Source: Thermotoga sp. Ku-13t (GTDB lineage Bacteria > Thermotogota > Thermotogae > Thermotogales > DSM-5069). From it: a stretch of DNA of 64,000 nucleotides. Position 1 is the first letter of the stretch. Every line of letters starts with the position of its first letter. The notes below the pieces were generated by a model. The model ran no database searches. It was given only the letters and a program-made list of their open reading frames with translations, and was not told the DNA's origin. Both the position numbers and the translations under genes were made by a program. The stretch is from NCBI RefSeq assembly GCF_011057685.1, contig NZ_LNFY01000010.1:287361-351360 (forward strand), in the 5' to 3' direction. Of this stretch, positions 52,349-61,102 are shown one piece after another.

Positions 52349-54031
52349 GTGAGAAAAGGGTTCGCGCTGGTGTTAACCATAGTTGTTCTGATTATAGCTT
52401 CTGTCTTCGCGGTGGCTGTTCTGACGAACCTATCGGCCCATGTGAAAACGGTCAATTTGGAGAGCACCAGAAATTTCGCTCAACTTGATGCACAGAACAT
52501 TTTGCAACTGTCTGTGGCGTTCATCAGGCCAAAATTCAGCGGTATAAGAGGTGTCACCTTGAACTGGGTAAGCGCCAGTGTTGCGGAACGGGTGAACTGG
52601 TGGAACTCGTTCAAGAACTGGCTGTTCAGCCAATCTGATGGAGACTTCTGGAAGAATTTCTTTCAGAGAGTGGACGAGAACAGATATTTCGATGTGAGCC
52701 AGATTCAGGAGTTCAGTCAGATCCTAAGGCAGTACGGTTTGAACTGTGCAAGCGTTGTTCTACCCATCACCGGAAGTTACATGGTTGGTGGAAATCCTTA
52801 TTCGGTCCTGGTGGTCAGCAAAGGCAACAGAGGAAAAGTCGAATCTTACGCACTCGCCGTTCTGGCAGTCGATTTTTTGAACAAGTATGCGTATTTCACT
52901 GAGAAAGAGATCAGACCAGGCGGTGGCCCAATATACTTCATCAGTCGGGAAGTGGTCGATGGTCCGTTGAGATCGAACGACACGATATACATATCGGGCA
53001 ATCCAACGTTCAAATCCGCCGTTGAGGTGAAAGATGTGGTCATACAGAGAGGCACTCCAAACTTTCAGATGGGCTGGTACAGATTGACGCAGCAAGATAT
53101 TGAAGATTACAACATGAACAAGATAAAGCAGAACTACGCGAGCGATCTGGAAGTGCTCGTTACCGACATGAGAAGCTTTCTGAGCAGTTCAGGTGAGATG
53201 GGCATAAAACTCAATCTTGAAGGCAAGCGGATAAAAGTTGGCAACAACGTCAGAACGGCTCAAAAACTGATCGTTGAGTTCAAAAGTGCCCAGGGTCAGG
53301 GAAACGATCATTTCATGAAAGTGTATGTAGAGTATAAAGAGGGTTCCAGGATTGGTACGGATGCTCTGTTCACCATAAAACCTCACAACGACACACAGAA
53401 GATTGTCATCCACGGTGAAAACGCCAGAAAATGGTTGGGAATAGAAGACCTGCAGGTTGAAGAAAAAACCATCAATTTCAACGGAGTTCTTCTTTGTGAT
53501 CTAACTATCGCACTGAAAAACAACTCGAACAGCGATAAACCCATGTACGTGGATGGAAAATACACCATCTATTCGAAGAAGGACGTGGAGATATACGATC
53601 ACATCGTTTATGAGGACTTTCGAGACCTTCTCCCTCACAACACCATAGATAGGATCGTGATTGATGAGAATCTTGTTCAGCAGATGAGAAACGCCACGAG
53701 GACAGATTTTCTCAACATTGTGGCAAACGGGTACGTCCGGGTGATGGAGAAGCAGAAAAACCTCAAGATCACGGCGAGCATATATTCTTTCGACGAAAGT
53801 TTCGAGGTTAAGAACTACAATAGCGGTGCTCCTGCAGGTCAGCTCACGATATTTGGTTCTTTGATGCAGAATTATCGAGGTCCGGTCGGTACTTTTTCTG
53901 GTGATACGGTACAGACAGGCTACTACAAAAATTACATTTACGATTACAAGATACTGGAGGGCTTCAGTGCGATAGGAACTCCAGCAAAGCGTGAAGGAGT
54001 CGTACTGCTTGCGATCAGGGGGCTGTACTGA
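52349..54031 (+). CDS. Large pseudopilin, GspK/PilX-like
   Basis: A prepilin-type N-terminus, MRKG then FALVLTIVVLIIASVFAVAVL, but with Leu instead of Glu at mature position 5. It is very large for a pilin (560 residues). Both traits are those of GspK/PilX-type tip subunits. The big outside domain has no motif I recognise. The GTG start 52349 follows GAGGTGGAAC. It ends in a 1-nt overlap (TGATG) with the next pilin-like gene. Confidence 0.75.
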   Translation: MRKGFALVLTIVVLIIASVFAVAVLTNLSAHVKTVNLESTRNFAQLDAQNILQLSVAFIRPKFSGIRGVTLNWVSASVAERVNWWNSFKNWLFSQSDGDFWKNFFQRVDENRYFDVSQIQEFSQILRQYGLNCASVVLPITGSYMVGGNPYSVLVVSKGNRGKVESYALAVLAVDFLNKYAYFTEKEIRPGGGPIYFISREVVDGPLRSNDTIYISGNPTFKSAVEVKDVVIQRGTPNFQMGWYRLTQQDIEDYNMNKIKQNYASDLEVLVTDMRSFLSSSGEMGIKLNLEGKRIKVGNNVRTAQKLIVEFKSAQGQGNDHFMKVYVEYKEGSRIGTDALFTIKPHNDTQKIVIHGENARKWLGIEDLQVEEKTINFNGVLLCDLTIALKNNSNSDKPMYVDGKYTIYSKKDVEIYDHIVYEDFRDLLPHNTIDRIVIDENLVQQMRNATRTDFLNIVANGYVRVMEKQKNLKITASIYSFDESFEVKNYNSGAPAGQLTIFGSLMQNYRGPVGTFSGDTVQTGYYKNYIYDYKILEGFSAIGTPAKREGVVLLAIRGLY

Positions 54032-54420
54032 TGAGAAACGGTATGACACTCGTGGAGGTGCTGGTTTCTCTGCTGCTGATAGCCATAACGCTCACGTTCG
54101 GATTCGAAGCGATCGTGAGCGCTTTAAGCACTGTGAACAGAGAGGAATTTCAGGTCAAGGCAGTTTCTCTCTTGAACTTCGTGCAGAGTCACCTGGCTCA
54201 GTTCAGGGTTGGGGTGGAACTGCCCAACGATGTTGTTCAGCAGATCAACAGTGCTTTTCATGGAAGCTTGGAAAGTGCTTATCCGAGGGTCCGAAACATC
54301 CAATCTACCAGGTTGAACCTGAACGTTTCAGGCGGCGCAGTCACGTACAGAGTGGTTGAAGTGGAGATTGAAAAAAAGAAAGGTCAGGTCGAACATTTCA
54401 CTCTCATCTTTGGTTTTTGA
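54031..54420 (+). CDS. Minor pseudopilin (GspI/PilV-like)
   Basis: Leader MRNG and then MTLVEVLVSLLLIAITLTFGF with Glu5. 129 residues. It is the third pseudopilin of the set and coupled to the large one. The size fits GspI or PilV-type minor subunits. The gene ends convergent to the KaiC/HTH pair with 17 nt between them. Confidence 0.78.
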   Translation: MRNGMTLVEVLVSLLLIAITLTFGFEAIVSALSTVNREEFQVKAVSLLNFVQSHLAQFRVGVELPNDVVQQINSAFHGSLESAYPRVRNIQSTRLNLNVSGGAVTYRVVEVEIEKKKGQVEHFTLIFGF

Positions 54421-54437
54421 AGAAGGTTCAGTCGATC

Positions 54438-54854
54438 TCAGGTGGCAGATTCCTCGAACAGCGTGCCCGTGCCGCTTTCCCGTTTGACGAGCTTGTAGGC
54501 CAGTTTTGCCACCGCACCTGCGGTATGCACTTTCAAATCCTTCTTTTCTTCCTCACAGAATTTGTCCACGTCCTCCAGGCGTTTCTTCACCGCTTCGGGG
54601 TCTGCCTTCAGAATGTTCTTCACCGTGGTGCTGGAGGTACCCAGATACTGTGCTATGAATTCGTCGCTCTTCGTGTACTCCTGTTTCAGGACAACGGCGA
54701 TGCACGCGCGTGCGAGTGACGCCAGCCAGGTCAGGTTCCTGTGCTGAGCGAGTTTGTTGAGACCTCCGAGCAACTCGATCGATTTGAACAGAACCTTCGT
54801 AGCCATCTGTTCGATCTGTTTTTCTAAGTCTGCAGGCTTTGGTTCCAAGATCAT
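54438..54854 (-). CDS. Small helical protein with possible helix-turn-helix, partner of KaiC-like ATPase
   Basis: A 138-residue soluble, mostly helical protein of no named family known to me. DEFIAQYLGTSSTTVKNILK (near residues 65-84) looks like a DNA-binding helix-turn-helix. The tail is Lys/Glu-rich. The start ATG 54854 follows GGGGGAGG and lies 5 nt after the KaiC-like stop. GTG 54863 would overlap that stop. Pairing with a RecA-fold ATPase suggests a regulatory module. Confidence 0.6.
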   Translation of the reverse strand: MILEPKPADLEKQIEQMATKVLFKSIELLGGLNKLAQHRNLTWLASLARACIAVVLKQEYTKSDEFIAQYLGTSSTTVKNILKADPEAVKKRLEDVDKFCEEEKKDLKVHTAGAVAKLAYKLVKRESGTGTLFEESAT

Positions 54855-54859
54855 CTTTC

Positions 54860-55741
54860 TCACCTCCCCCCGAGCGGATTAGTGATCCTCACGAGGCCTG
54901 TTTCTGTGATTTCCATGATGTAGGTTCGGGTATCGTGACCCGAAAGCCTGCATCCATCGATTCTGAAAAGTCTGACGATGTCTCCAACCTGTTTTCCATA
55001 TATTTTTGACTTGTAAGGACTGTCCACAAGCTCCTTCGCGAGAACGAAACAACCATCCACGATGTGGCTCACCGCGTATCCTCCGGCAGCCTCAGCGGTG
55101 AGTTCTTCGTGCCCGCTTCGCTTCTGTGAAACGAACAGTGCGGTCTGGTACCATTTCTTCATGAAGTTGAACAGTCGGCGCACGATCGTGCGCGCAGCAA
55201 CTTCCCTGTTCTCGTAAAGTCCAGTGACGGAATCTATGACCACGAACTTCACCTTGTATTCCTTTATAACATGCGCGAGCGTTGTGAGCAGGTCCGGAAT
55301 GTTCTCCCTGAGAGTCGCGTGGGAAGCCGCATCGATCAAGATTATGTTCTTCTCGACCTTGCTAGGATCGTAACCCATCGCGGCGGCGCGCGCCTCGAGC
55401 CCCCTCGCCACGAAGACTGCTGGGGATTCAACCGTTATGAACGCCACCTTTTCACCGCGAACCGCCTGGGCAACGGCGAACTGTTCTGCGAGGAGAGATT
55501 TTCCAGTATCTGAAACTCCTGTGACGTTGATGACGGCATAAGCCGGAATTCCCCCAAGAAGTTTTTTAACAGGCTTTCCGTCCTTGACCTCCACCGTGAA
55601 GAACAGCTCATCCAGGCCTTCGACTCCGGTTGGAACGCCGACGATCTTGGGGCTTTGTTTCACCGCCTCGCCCATCACGATGATACTTTCTTCAACTATC
55701 CTTGGTTCGACCTGAGATTCGTAACCTTCGTAGCGTTCCAT
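54860..55741 (-). CDS. KaiC-like RecA-superfamily ATPase
   Basis: A single-domain KaiC/RadA-type ATPase of 293 residues. GVPTGVEGLDELF is the family's entry motif, Walker A is TGVSDTGKSLLAEQFA, Walker B KFVVIDSVTGLYEN and the sensor-like segment FVSQKRSGHEELTAEAAGGYA. KaiC family members act in signalling and timing. The start ATG 55741 follows GGGGGTGTG. It is paired with the small HTH-like protein and lies beside the pseudopilin genes. Function is not known. Confidence 0.8.
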   Translation of the reverse strand: MERYEGYESQVEPRIVEESIIVMGEAVKQSPKIVGVPTGVEGLDELFFTVEVKDGKPVKKLLGGIPAYAVINVTGVSDTGKSLLAEQFAVAQAVRGEKVAFITVESPAVFVARGLEARAAAMGYDPSKVEKNIILIDAASHATLRENIPDLLTTLAHVIKEYKVKFVVIDSVTGLYENREVAARTIVRRLFNFMKKWYQTALFVSQKRSGHEELTAEAAGGYAVSHIVDGCFVLAKELVDSPYKSKIYGKQVGDIVRLFRIDGCRLSGHDTRTYIMEITETGLVRITNPLGGR

Positions 55742-55782
55742 CGTTCACACCCCCAAAATTCAATTTTAAACTGCGAACCCAA

Positions 55783-55810
55783 TAAAAAAGCGCCGGCGTG
55801 GAGCCGGCGC
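55783..55810 (-). terminator. Intrinsic terminator of the secreted helical protein gene
   Basis: On the minus strand GCGCCGGC (55810-55803), loop TCCAC and GCCGGCGC (55797-55790) are followed by TTTTTT. It lies between the 56406-55828 gene and kaiC-like. Confidence 0.92.
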
Positions 55811-55827
55811 CTTCCTGGGGTGGGGTC

Positions 55828-56406
55828 TCACTCGATGTATTCTTCGAGCGCGTCGATGAACTCTTCATTGAGGAACACTGGACCTCTGAATCCATCAAAC
55901 TTCCAGCTAAGCCTCGGTTCGCCGCACGTCATGACCCTTCTGAGTCTGTAAGTTTGCATGAGTTGTTGCAACTGCTCTATTCTGATGGTTTGTTCGATCC
56001 TTTCACGCAATTGTTGCAAGATCTCTGCGCGCTTTTGGTTGAGTTCTCTGAGTTTGTTTCTGAACTCGTAGACTGTCATGTTCTTGGACTGATCGTAAAG
56101 ATCTTTGTATTCCTCTTCGAGTGCTTCGAGTTTTGTCTTGGTTTCTTTGATCGCGTCGAGCATCTGCTGGGCCTGCTCCTTGGTGAGATTCATTTCTTTG
56201 AACATTTCCTCGTAAGTGAACTGCTGCCTTGCCTGATATCTCGGTGCCGGTGCTACCGGCTGTTTCCAAGCTGGAGCGAACCTCTGCATCGGCAGAGCCG
56301 GCATGAATCTGTTAACCTGTGGAACGTTTCCGAACCTTCCTGCTGCAAAACTCACCGCCGTTGCCAAAATCACCAGTGCGACTGTGAGTACTAAGAATCT
56401 TTTCAC
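55828..56406 (-). CDS. Secreted coiled-coil protein, Spy/CpxP-like
   Basis: A 192-residue secreted protein with signal peptide (KRFLVLTVALVILATAVSFA). A Pro/Arg/Gln-rich stretch follows, then a long helical region from about residue 60. Its EMNLTKEQAQQMLDAI resembles the LTxxQ repeats of Spy/CpxP periplasmic chaperones, followed by a heptad coil. The C-terminus has DALEEYIE. The start GTG 56406 follows GGAGGTGGTTGAG. A chaperone-like or metal-related role is only inferred. Confidence 0.62.
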   Translation of the reverse strand: MKRFLVLTVALVILATAVSFAAGRFGNVPQVNRFMPALPMQRFAPAWKQPVAPAPRYQARQQFTYEEMFKEMNLTKEQAQQMLDAIKETKTKLEALEEEYKDLYDQSKNMTVYEFRNKLRELNQKRAEILQQLRERIEQTIRIEQLQQLMQTYRLRRVMTCGEPRLSWKFDGFRGPVFLNEEFIDALEEYIE

Positions 56407-56496
56407 CTCAACCACCTCCTGTGGATTTTTTGTTTCCATTTCTATTGTCCTCCCATGAAAGATTTTTGTTCTGGTTTTTAAGAAAACTCTAATTTT

Positions 56497-56524
56497 TTGT
56501 CCTGAACAGGTTCGCTCTTAGAAT
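56497..56524 (+). promoter_or_regulatory. Probable promoter of the peptidase-like gene
   Basis: TTGTCC at 56497-56502 and TAGAAT at 56519-56524 with 16 nt between them, 21 nt before the start GTG. Confidence 0.5.
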
Positions 56525-56545
56525 CTTTTGGGGGAGGGTGCGCGC

Positions 56546-58168
56546 GTGGATGGACAGCAGGTTCTAGACACGGTAAGGTTCATCAGTCAGTTTCACAGGG
56601 CGAGGGGTAGTGATGAGTACAGCCTTTTGGTAGAGAGATTGAAGGAGCTTTTGATCTCTTGGGGGATAAAAGAGGACCAGATCGAGGTGTTCGAGTATTC
56701 CACCGGCGGCATCAGATACGGCAACTTCGATTCGACGATGGTGTGGAACATCAGAGATGCAGAACTGTGGCTCGAAAGTCCCCGAACTTTCCTCAGCAGT
56801 TTCAAATCCTGCAAGACTTCAGTACTGTTCGGGAGCAATCCAACTCATGGCTGGAAAACCTTAGAGCTCGTCGATGAAAGTTACACGGGGGATCTGTCTG
56901 ATAAAGCAGTGCTCGTGCAGATGAATCCCTCGAAGGCGTTCAAGCAGTTCGTCGAGGAACGCAACGCGAAGTGCCTGCTCGTTTACTTCATGAGGGCTCA
57001 GGATGAATCGATCGGGAGAACGCCGAACCAGATGCCCGATACGACGAACTATATCGCGTTGCCACACACGCTGAAGGCCAGCCAGCACGGAGCCTTCGGT
57101 TTTTCTCTAACTTACAGACAGCACCAGTTTCTGAAGAACCTTGCGAACAAAGGTTTCAAGGTGAGACTCTTCATAGACAGCGAGCTGAAAACTGGTACAA
57201 TGAAGGTTCTCAGAATACGCTTTACTGGTTCTCTCAAGAAGAAGATCGGCATCGTGGCGCATCTGTGTCATCCGAGTCCGGGTGCGAACGACAACGCCTC
57301 CGGTGCAGCACTGGCCCTGCACCTCTGCAGAGAGCTCAGGGAAAAACCTCTGGCGTTCGGAGTGGACGTGATTCTGCTGCCAGAGTTCTACGGTGCTATT
57401 CCATACGCGGCCCAGCACAGCGATTACGAGTTCGTGATCAATCTGGACATGGTGGGGGAGGACCAGCAAAAGACAGGCTCGACGCTGTTGCTTCACGAAA
57501 CGCCACCACTTCTGAACACGGTCTACGATGAGCTTTTGTACGATTCGATACTGCTGTTCGCACCGTCGAGCTCCGATTCTTTCAGTAAAAGGTTCTACCG
57601 CAGCACGTTCAAGTCTGGCTCGGACCACTCGGTCTTCGAAAATTACTCTGTACCTTCTCCCTTCCTGGGCCAGTGGCCTGACAGGTATTACCACACGAGC
57701 GACGACACACCGGACAAGTGCGATCCAACAATGTTCGAATGGGTTGGAAAGGCGGTTCTGAGAACTTTAGAATTGGCACACGCAGTTCCAGGATACGTCG
57801 TCGAGCACGCCTATGGAAGATTGAACGGCTTTCTGAAAAAGGTGGATGGGAAACCTGGTGCCGACATCGTTGCGAACGTTGTGAAGAGGGCTCACGGTGA
57901 GAAGATTGAACCTTTGCAGGCGAAGGTTCACATAGCTCCATCGACCGAGGGGCCATTAGGTTACGAGTGGTTCGACAAAGCGGGGGAGCTTTCGGAGAAG
58001 AGAGAGATCGTGAACCTCGGAGAAGTGATACAGCTCTGTGCGCGGTACCTTCAGGACTACGACGCGACGATAAGTTTCGCCTCGACGTATTTGAACATAG
58101 ACGAAAAGACGACTCAAGATGTGATCGACATACTTCTGAAGAACGACTTTTTGAGGCGTGTCAGCTGA
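56546..58168 (+). CDS. M28-like aminopeptidase domain protein (DUF4910 type)
   Basis: A 540-residue cytoplasmic protein with a zinc-peptidase-like domain of the DUF4910/M28 type. The metal-ligand candidates are HLCHPSPGANDNASGAAL near residue 240, LLPEFYGA, INLDMVGED near 300 and YYHTSDDTPDK near 385. An inserted PA-like region lies around residues 85-170. The last 70 residues look like a winged helix (DEKTTQDVIDILLKNDFLRR). The start GTG 56546 is 8 nt after GGGGGAGGG. The 3' end overlaps the convergent radical SAM gene by 8 nt. Confidence 0.78.
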   Translation: MDGQQVLDTVRFISQFHRARGSDEYSLLVERLKELLISWGIKEDQIEVFEYSTGGIRYGNFDSTMVWNIRDAELWLESPRTFLSSFKSCKTSVLFGSNPTHGWKTLELVDESYTGDLSDKAVLVQMNPSKAFKQFVEERNAKCLLVYFMRAQDESIGRTPNQMPDTTNYIALPHTLKASQHGAFGFSLTYRQHQFLKNLANKGFKVRLFIDSELKTGTMKVLRIRFTGSLKKKIGIVAHLCHPSPGANDNASGAALALHLCRELREKPLAFGVDVILLPEFYGAIPYAAQHSDYEFVINLDMVGEDQQKTGSTLLLHETPPLLNTVYDELLYDSILLFAPSSSDSFSKRFYRSTFKSGSDHSVFENYSVPSPFLGQWPDRYYHTSDDTPDKCDPTMFEWVGKAVLRTLELAHAVPGYVVEHAYGRLNGFLKKVDGKPGADIVANVVKRAHGEKIEPLQAKVHIAPSTEGPLGYEWFDKAGELSEKREIVNLGEVIQLCARYLQDYDATISFASTYLNIDEKTTQDVIDILLKNDFLRRVS

Positions 58169-59036
58169 CGATTTTCAGCCCGAGAGATCTGGCTTTGTTG
58201 ACCACCTTCACAAGCTCTTCACGAACGATGCGCCTGCTCAGCTCGGGATACTCCCGTGCCCTGTAAGCGGGATAGTACTGCGCCATGATGTTCACAGGAA
58301 TATCTGTGGAGACGGATGCGATCAGTTCGAGTACCCTCTCGCTCGAAGAGGCATCGTTCGGCATGACTAAGTGCCTCACGAAGACGCCGCGAACGGCTAT
58401 TTTATTTTCTATCCTGAGTGGTCCAACCTGCCTGTACATTTCTTCGAGCGCGCTTTTGGCGATACTGGTGTAATTCGATACCCGCGAATATTTGAACGCT
58501 TTCTCATCGTCTCCATACTTGAAATCGGGCATGTATATGTCCACGATACCGTCGAGAAGTCTCAGTGTCTCGATGGACTCATAACCGCCGCAGTTGTACA
58601 CGATGGGAATCTTCAAACCTTCTTTCCAGGCCCTGGACAGAGCTTCGACGATCATGGGAACCTGGTGCGTCGGGCTCACCAAATTGATGTTGTGACAGCC
58701 CATTCTCTGGAGTCTGAGCATGATCTTTGAGAGATCTTCAACGTTTATCTCTTTCCCCACACCCAATTGACTTATCTCCCAGTTCTGGCAGAAGACGCAG
58801 TTGAGGTTGCAGTTGGTGAAGAATATCGTTCCAGACCCGCTGAACCCTACAAGAAAACTTTCCTCACCTAAGTGTGGCCCGAAACTTGAAACGAAAGGCC
58901 TGGCATTCGTTTTACAGGCTCCGTTCTTCGAAACGAGCCTGTTCACGCCACAGCTTCTCGGACAAAGGTTGCAGCTTTGTAGAATTTTATAAAGCTTTTC
59001 TATCCTCTCATTCAGTTCGACTTCGTTCAACCTCAT
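58161..59036 (-). CDS. Radical SAM protein, pyruvate formate-lyase activase-like
   Basis: A 291-residue radical SAM enzyme of the PflX/AmmeMemoRadiSam-related group. The cluster motif is CNLNCVFCQNW (CxxxCxxC) near residue 87. A preceding CNLCPRSCGVNR supplies extra Cys, and the GYESIETLRLLDGIVDIYMPDFK core follows. The start ATG 59036 overlaps the upstream hydrolase stop (ATGA). The open frame upstream to 59201 is a shadow. The target protein is unknown. No glycyl radical enzyme is nearby. Confidence 0.85.
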   Translation of the reverse strand: MRLNEVELNERIEKLYKILQSCNLCPRSCGVNRLVSKNGACKTNARPFVSSFGPHLGEESFLVGFSGSGTIFFTNCNLNCVFCQNWEISQLGVGKEINVEDLSKIMLRLQRMGCHNINLVSPTHQVPMIVEALSRAWKEGLKIPIVYNCGGYESIETLRLLDGIVDIYMPDFKYGDDEKAFKYSRVSNYTSIAKSALEEMYRQVGPLRIENKIAVRGVFVRHLVMPNDASSSERVLELIASVSTDIPVNIMAQYYPAYRAREYPELSRRIVREELVKVVNKARSLGLKIVS

Positions 59037-60034
59037 TTCTTCTCCTCGAGCTCCACCCTCCTGAGCAGCTCGAGCTGTTTTCGAAGTTCCTTGACGCCCA
59101 TGTTCTTGAGTACGAACCTGCACACGGCGTACTCGAAAGGTAGCCACGTGACGTGCCCCGACGGGATGATGTATCGTTTTGGTCTTCCGAGTGCTTCCCA
59201 CAAAAGCCTCCTGCTCCTCTTAGGTAAAGCTCTATCGAAGAGCGCTTCGACGAAGATTATCCTGTCTTTCCTCACGAACCTGGCGTAAGCGAGCGGATCG
59301 AGCTTCAAATAGGGATGTATGTCTGAACGTTGCATCTGCTCGACAGTCTCAAACTGTGACAGTTTCTTGATGTCTTCGTCGAACACCTTCAAAAAGCTCT
59401 CTTTCTGCCCGACACCGTATGGAGCTTCCCTGAGAAGTTTTTCGTTCCTTCTGAAGAATGCCAGCGTTGGAGAGTACCACAGCAACGTGGCCATCTCACC
59501 TCCCACGGTCATCAGGATCGTTTTTTCGAAATCTTCATTCACTGCGTTGAGCAACACCGCGACCATACCTCCGAGGCAGAAGCCGAACAGGAAAGCCTTT
59601 GCAAGCCAGAGGCCTTCTTGTTTCATCCAATCCATAACGCTGAGCACATCGACGACGGATTGTTCCCAGAACCTCGCGGCGCGCTCAACGTTCGTATCGA
59701 AGAAATCTTTTCCACTGGTAGAACCATGCGCGACGCGCGTGAAGTTGCCAGGCAGTATGGGCATCAGCACGCGAACGCCCGCGTTGGCAAGATGAGTCGC
59801 CATCCACAGCAAAAACGGCACGTTCGTCGAACCAAGGCCGTGCAGCACGAACAGATTCCCCAGCACATTTTCCTTCGGTTCGAAGAGAAAAGTTTCGACG
59901 ATCTCGGTGCCCTTCATGGGTCTTTCGTACAGCGTATGAAATTTCAACAGGGACGCTCTGAATTTTTTCGCTTTGAATATGTAACCTAGTGTGAACTCTA
60001 TGGGCTTTTTTTGATATTCAAACGATACGTTCAA
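59033..60034 (-). CDS. Alpha/beta hydrolase with cysteine in the nucleophile position
   Basis: A 333-residue alpha/beta hydrolase fold protein. LFVLHGLGSTN is the oxyanion region. The nucleophile elbow reads FLFGFCLGGMVAV, with Cys where most esterases have Ser, as in dienelactone hydrolases. Asp lies in VEALFDRALP and His in IPSGHVTWLP. The start is set at TTG 60034, 8 nt after AGAAGG. GTG 60043 is the alternative. It overlaps the preceding hydrolase gene by 17 nt. The substrate is unknown. Confidence 0.72.
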   Translation of the reverse strand: MNVSFEYQKKPIEFTLGYIFKAKKFRASLLKFHTLYERPMKGTEIVETFLFEPKENVLGNLFVLHGLGSTNVPFLLWMATHLANAGVRVLMPILPGNFTRVAHGSTSGKDFFDTNVERAARFWEQSVVDVLSVMDWMKQEGLWLAKAFLFGFCLGGMVAVLLNAVNEDFEKTILMTVGGEMATLLWYSPTLAFFRRNEKLLREAPYGVGQKESFLKVFDEDIKKLSQFETVEQMQRSDIHPYLKLDPLAYARFVRKDRIIFVEALFDRALPKRSRRLLWEALGRPKRYIIPSGHVTWLPFEYAVCRFVLKNMGVKELRKQLELLRRVELEEKK

Positions 60035-60959
60035 CCTGACCACCTTCTGAGAGAAATTCTACCGTTTTCTCCAGGATTCGTCTGGTTTCGTCGTCTCTCA
60101 GAACGAATTCAAAACCATGGTCGGCTTTGTGGTGCGTCAACAAAACAACGCGACAGCCGAGCCGTTTGAGTTTCCCATACATTTTGACCGAAGACTGGTA
60201 CGGAACGACGGAATCTTTCTTCCCGTGGACCAGCAGAATTGGTGGCATGAGTTTGTGGACAACGTTGATGGGAGAATATTTTTGAAGCACGTTGCTCGAT
60301 CTGAGGGGAAATCTTTTCAGCGTGGTGATCAGCGCGATCCTGGCGAACAGAGAAGACGATTCGAGGATGTCTCTCAGATCACATGGAGCGTAGTAAGCAA
60401 CCACGCTTTTGACAGATCTATACATCCTCGCCGCGGTGAGCAGTGCCAGATGCCCCCCAGCAGACAGTCCCATGAGCGAAATGGGTAGGTCGGCAAGGTT
60501 GAGTTTCGATCTGTTTTCGTCGAGAAAAACGATCGCTTGACTCAGTTCTTCGATCAACTGGTCTATCTTGGCTCTGTACCCGCGAGAATAATCGATCGCC
60601 GCGACGATGAATCCCCTCGAAACGAGGAACCTGTACCAAGAAAGGTTGTTGGGCTGTCTTCTATAACCGCTGATCCAGCCACCACCGTGGGCGAAGAGAA
60701 CGATCCCTCTTGGTTTGATGCGGGGATAGAACACATCGATCCAGAGGTTCTTCATGTACTGAAAGGTTTTCACCTGTGACCAGGGCTTTTTCTCAACCTT
60801 GAATGGTAATTTCCCGAACACCGCCCGGCGAATGTATGGGAGGTTGAAGAGCGCGATGACGATGAGAAAAAGCACAAAACTCAAAGAAGCGCTGACCAAA
60901 AGCAACGCCAGTTTGAGTAAGATCCTTGCTCTATTCAAAAGCTTCTCTTTTCTCTTCAC
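60018..60959 (-). CDS. Membrane-anchored esterase/lipase (hormone-sensitive lipase type)
   Basis: A 313-residue hydrolase with a basic N-terminus and one hydrophobic helix (about residues 13-35), probably an anchor. HGGGWISGYRR is the oxyanion motif, GLSAGGHLALL holds the Ser, HGKKDSVVPY the Asp and KADHGFEF the His. The start GTG 60959 follows AGGAGG at 6 nt. The frame start at 60983 includes the ribosome site itself. It is the first of three overlapping genes with the Cys-hydrolase and radical SAM protein. Confidence 0.82.
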   Translation of the reverse strand: MKRKEKLLNRARILLKLALLLVSASLSFVLFLIVIALFNLPYIRRAVFGKLPFKVEKKPWSQVKTFQYMKNLWIDVFYPRIKPRGIVLFAHGGGWISGYRRQPNNLSWYRFLVSRGFIVAAIDYSRGYRAKIDQLIEELSQAIVFLDENRSKLNLADLPISLMGLSAGGHLALLTAARMYRSVKSVVAYYAPCDLRDILESSSLFARIALITTLKRFPLRSSNVLQKYSPINVVHKLMPPILLVHGKKDSVVPYQSSVKMYGKLKRLGCRVVLLTHHKADHGFEFVLRDDETRRILEKTVEFLSEGGQVERIV

Positions 60960-61102
60960 TCCACTCCTCCTGGAAAAGCGCAATACCGAACACTAAAATG
61001 CTGACGTTATGAATCCTGAATCTTGTTTTCAAAAACGCGTATCTTTTACGATCACACAACCGCGCAGAATTCCTTTCATATATCCAGATTTCGGAGATAT
61101 TT

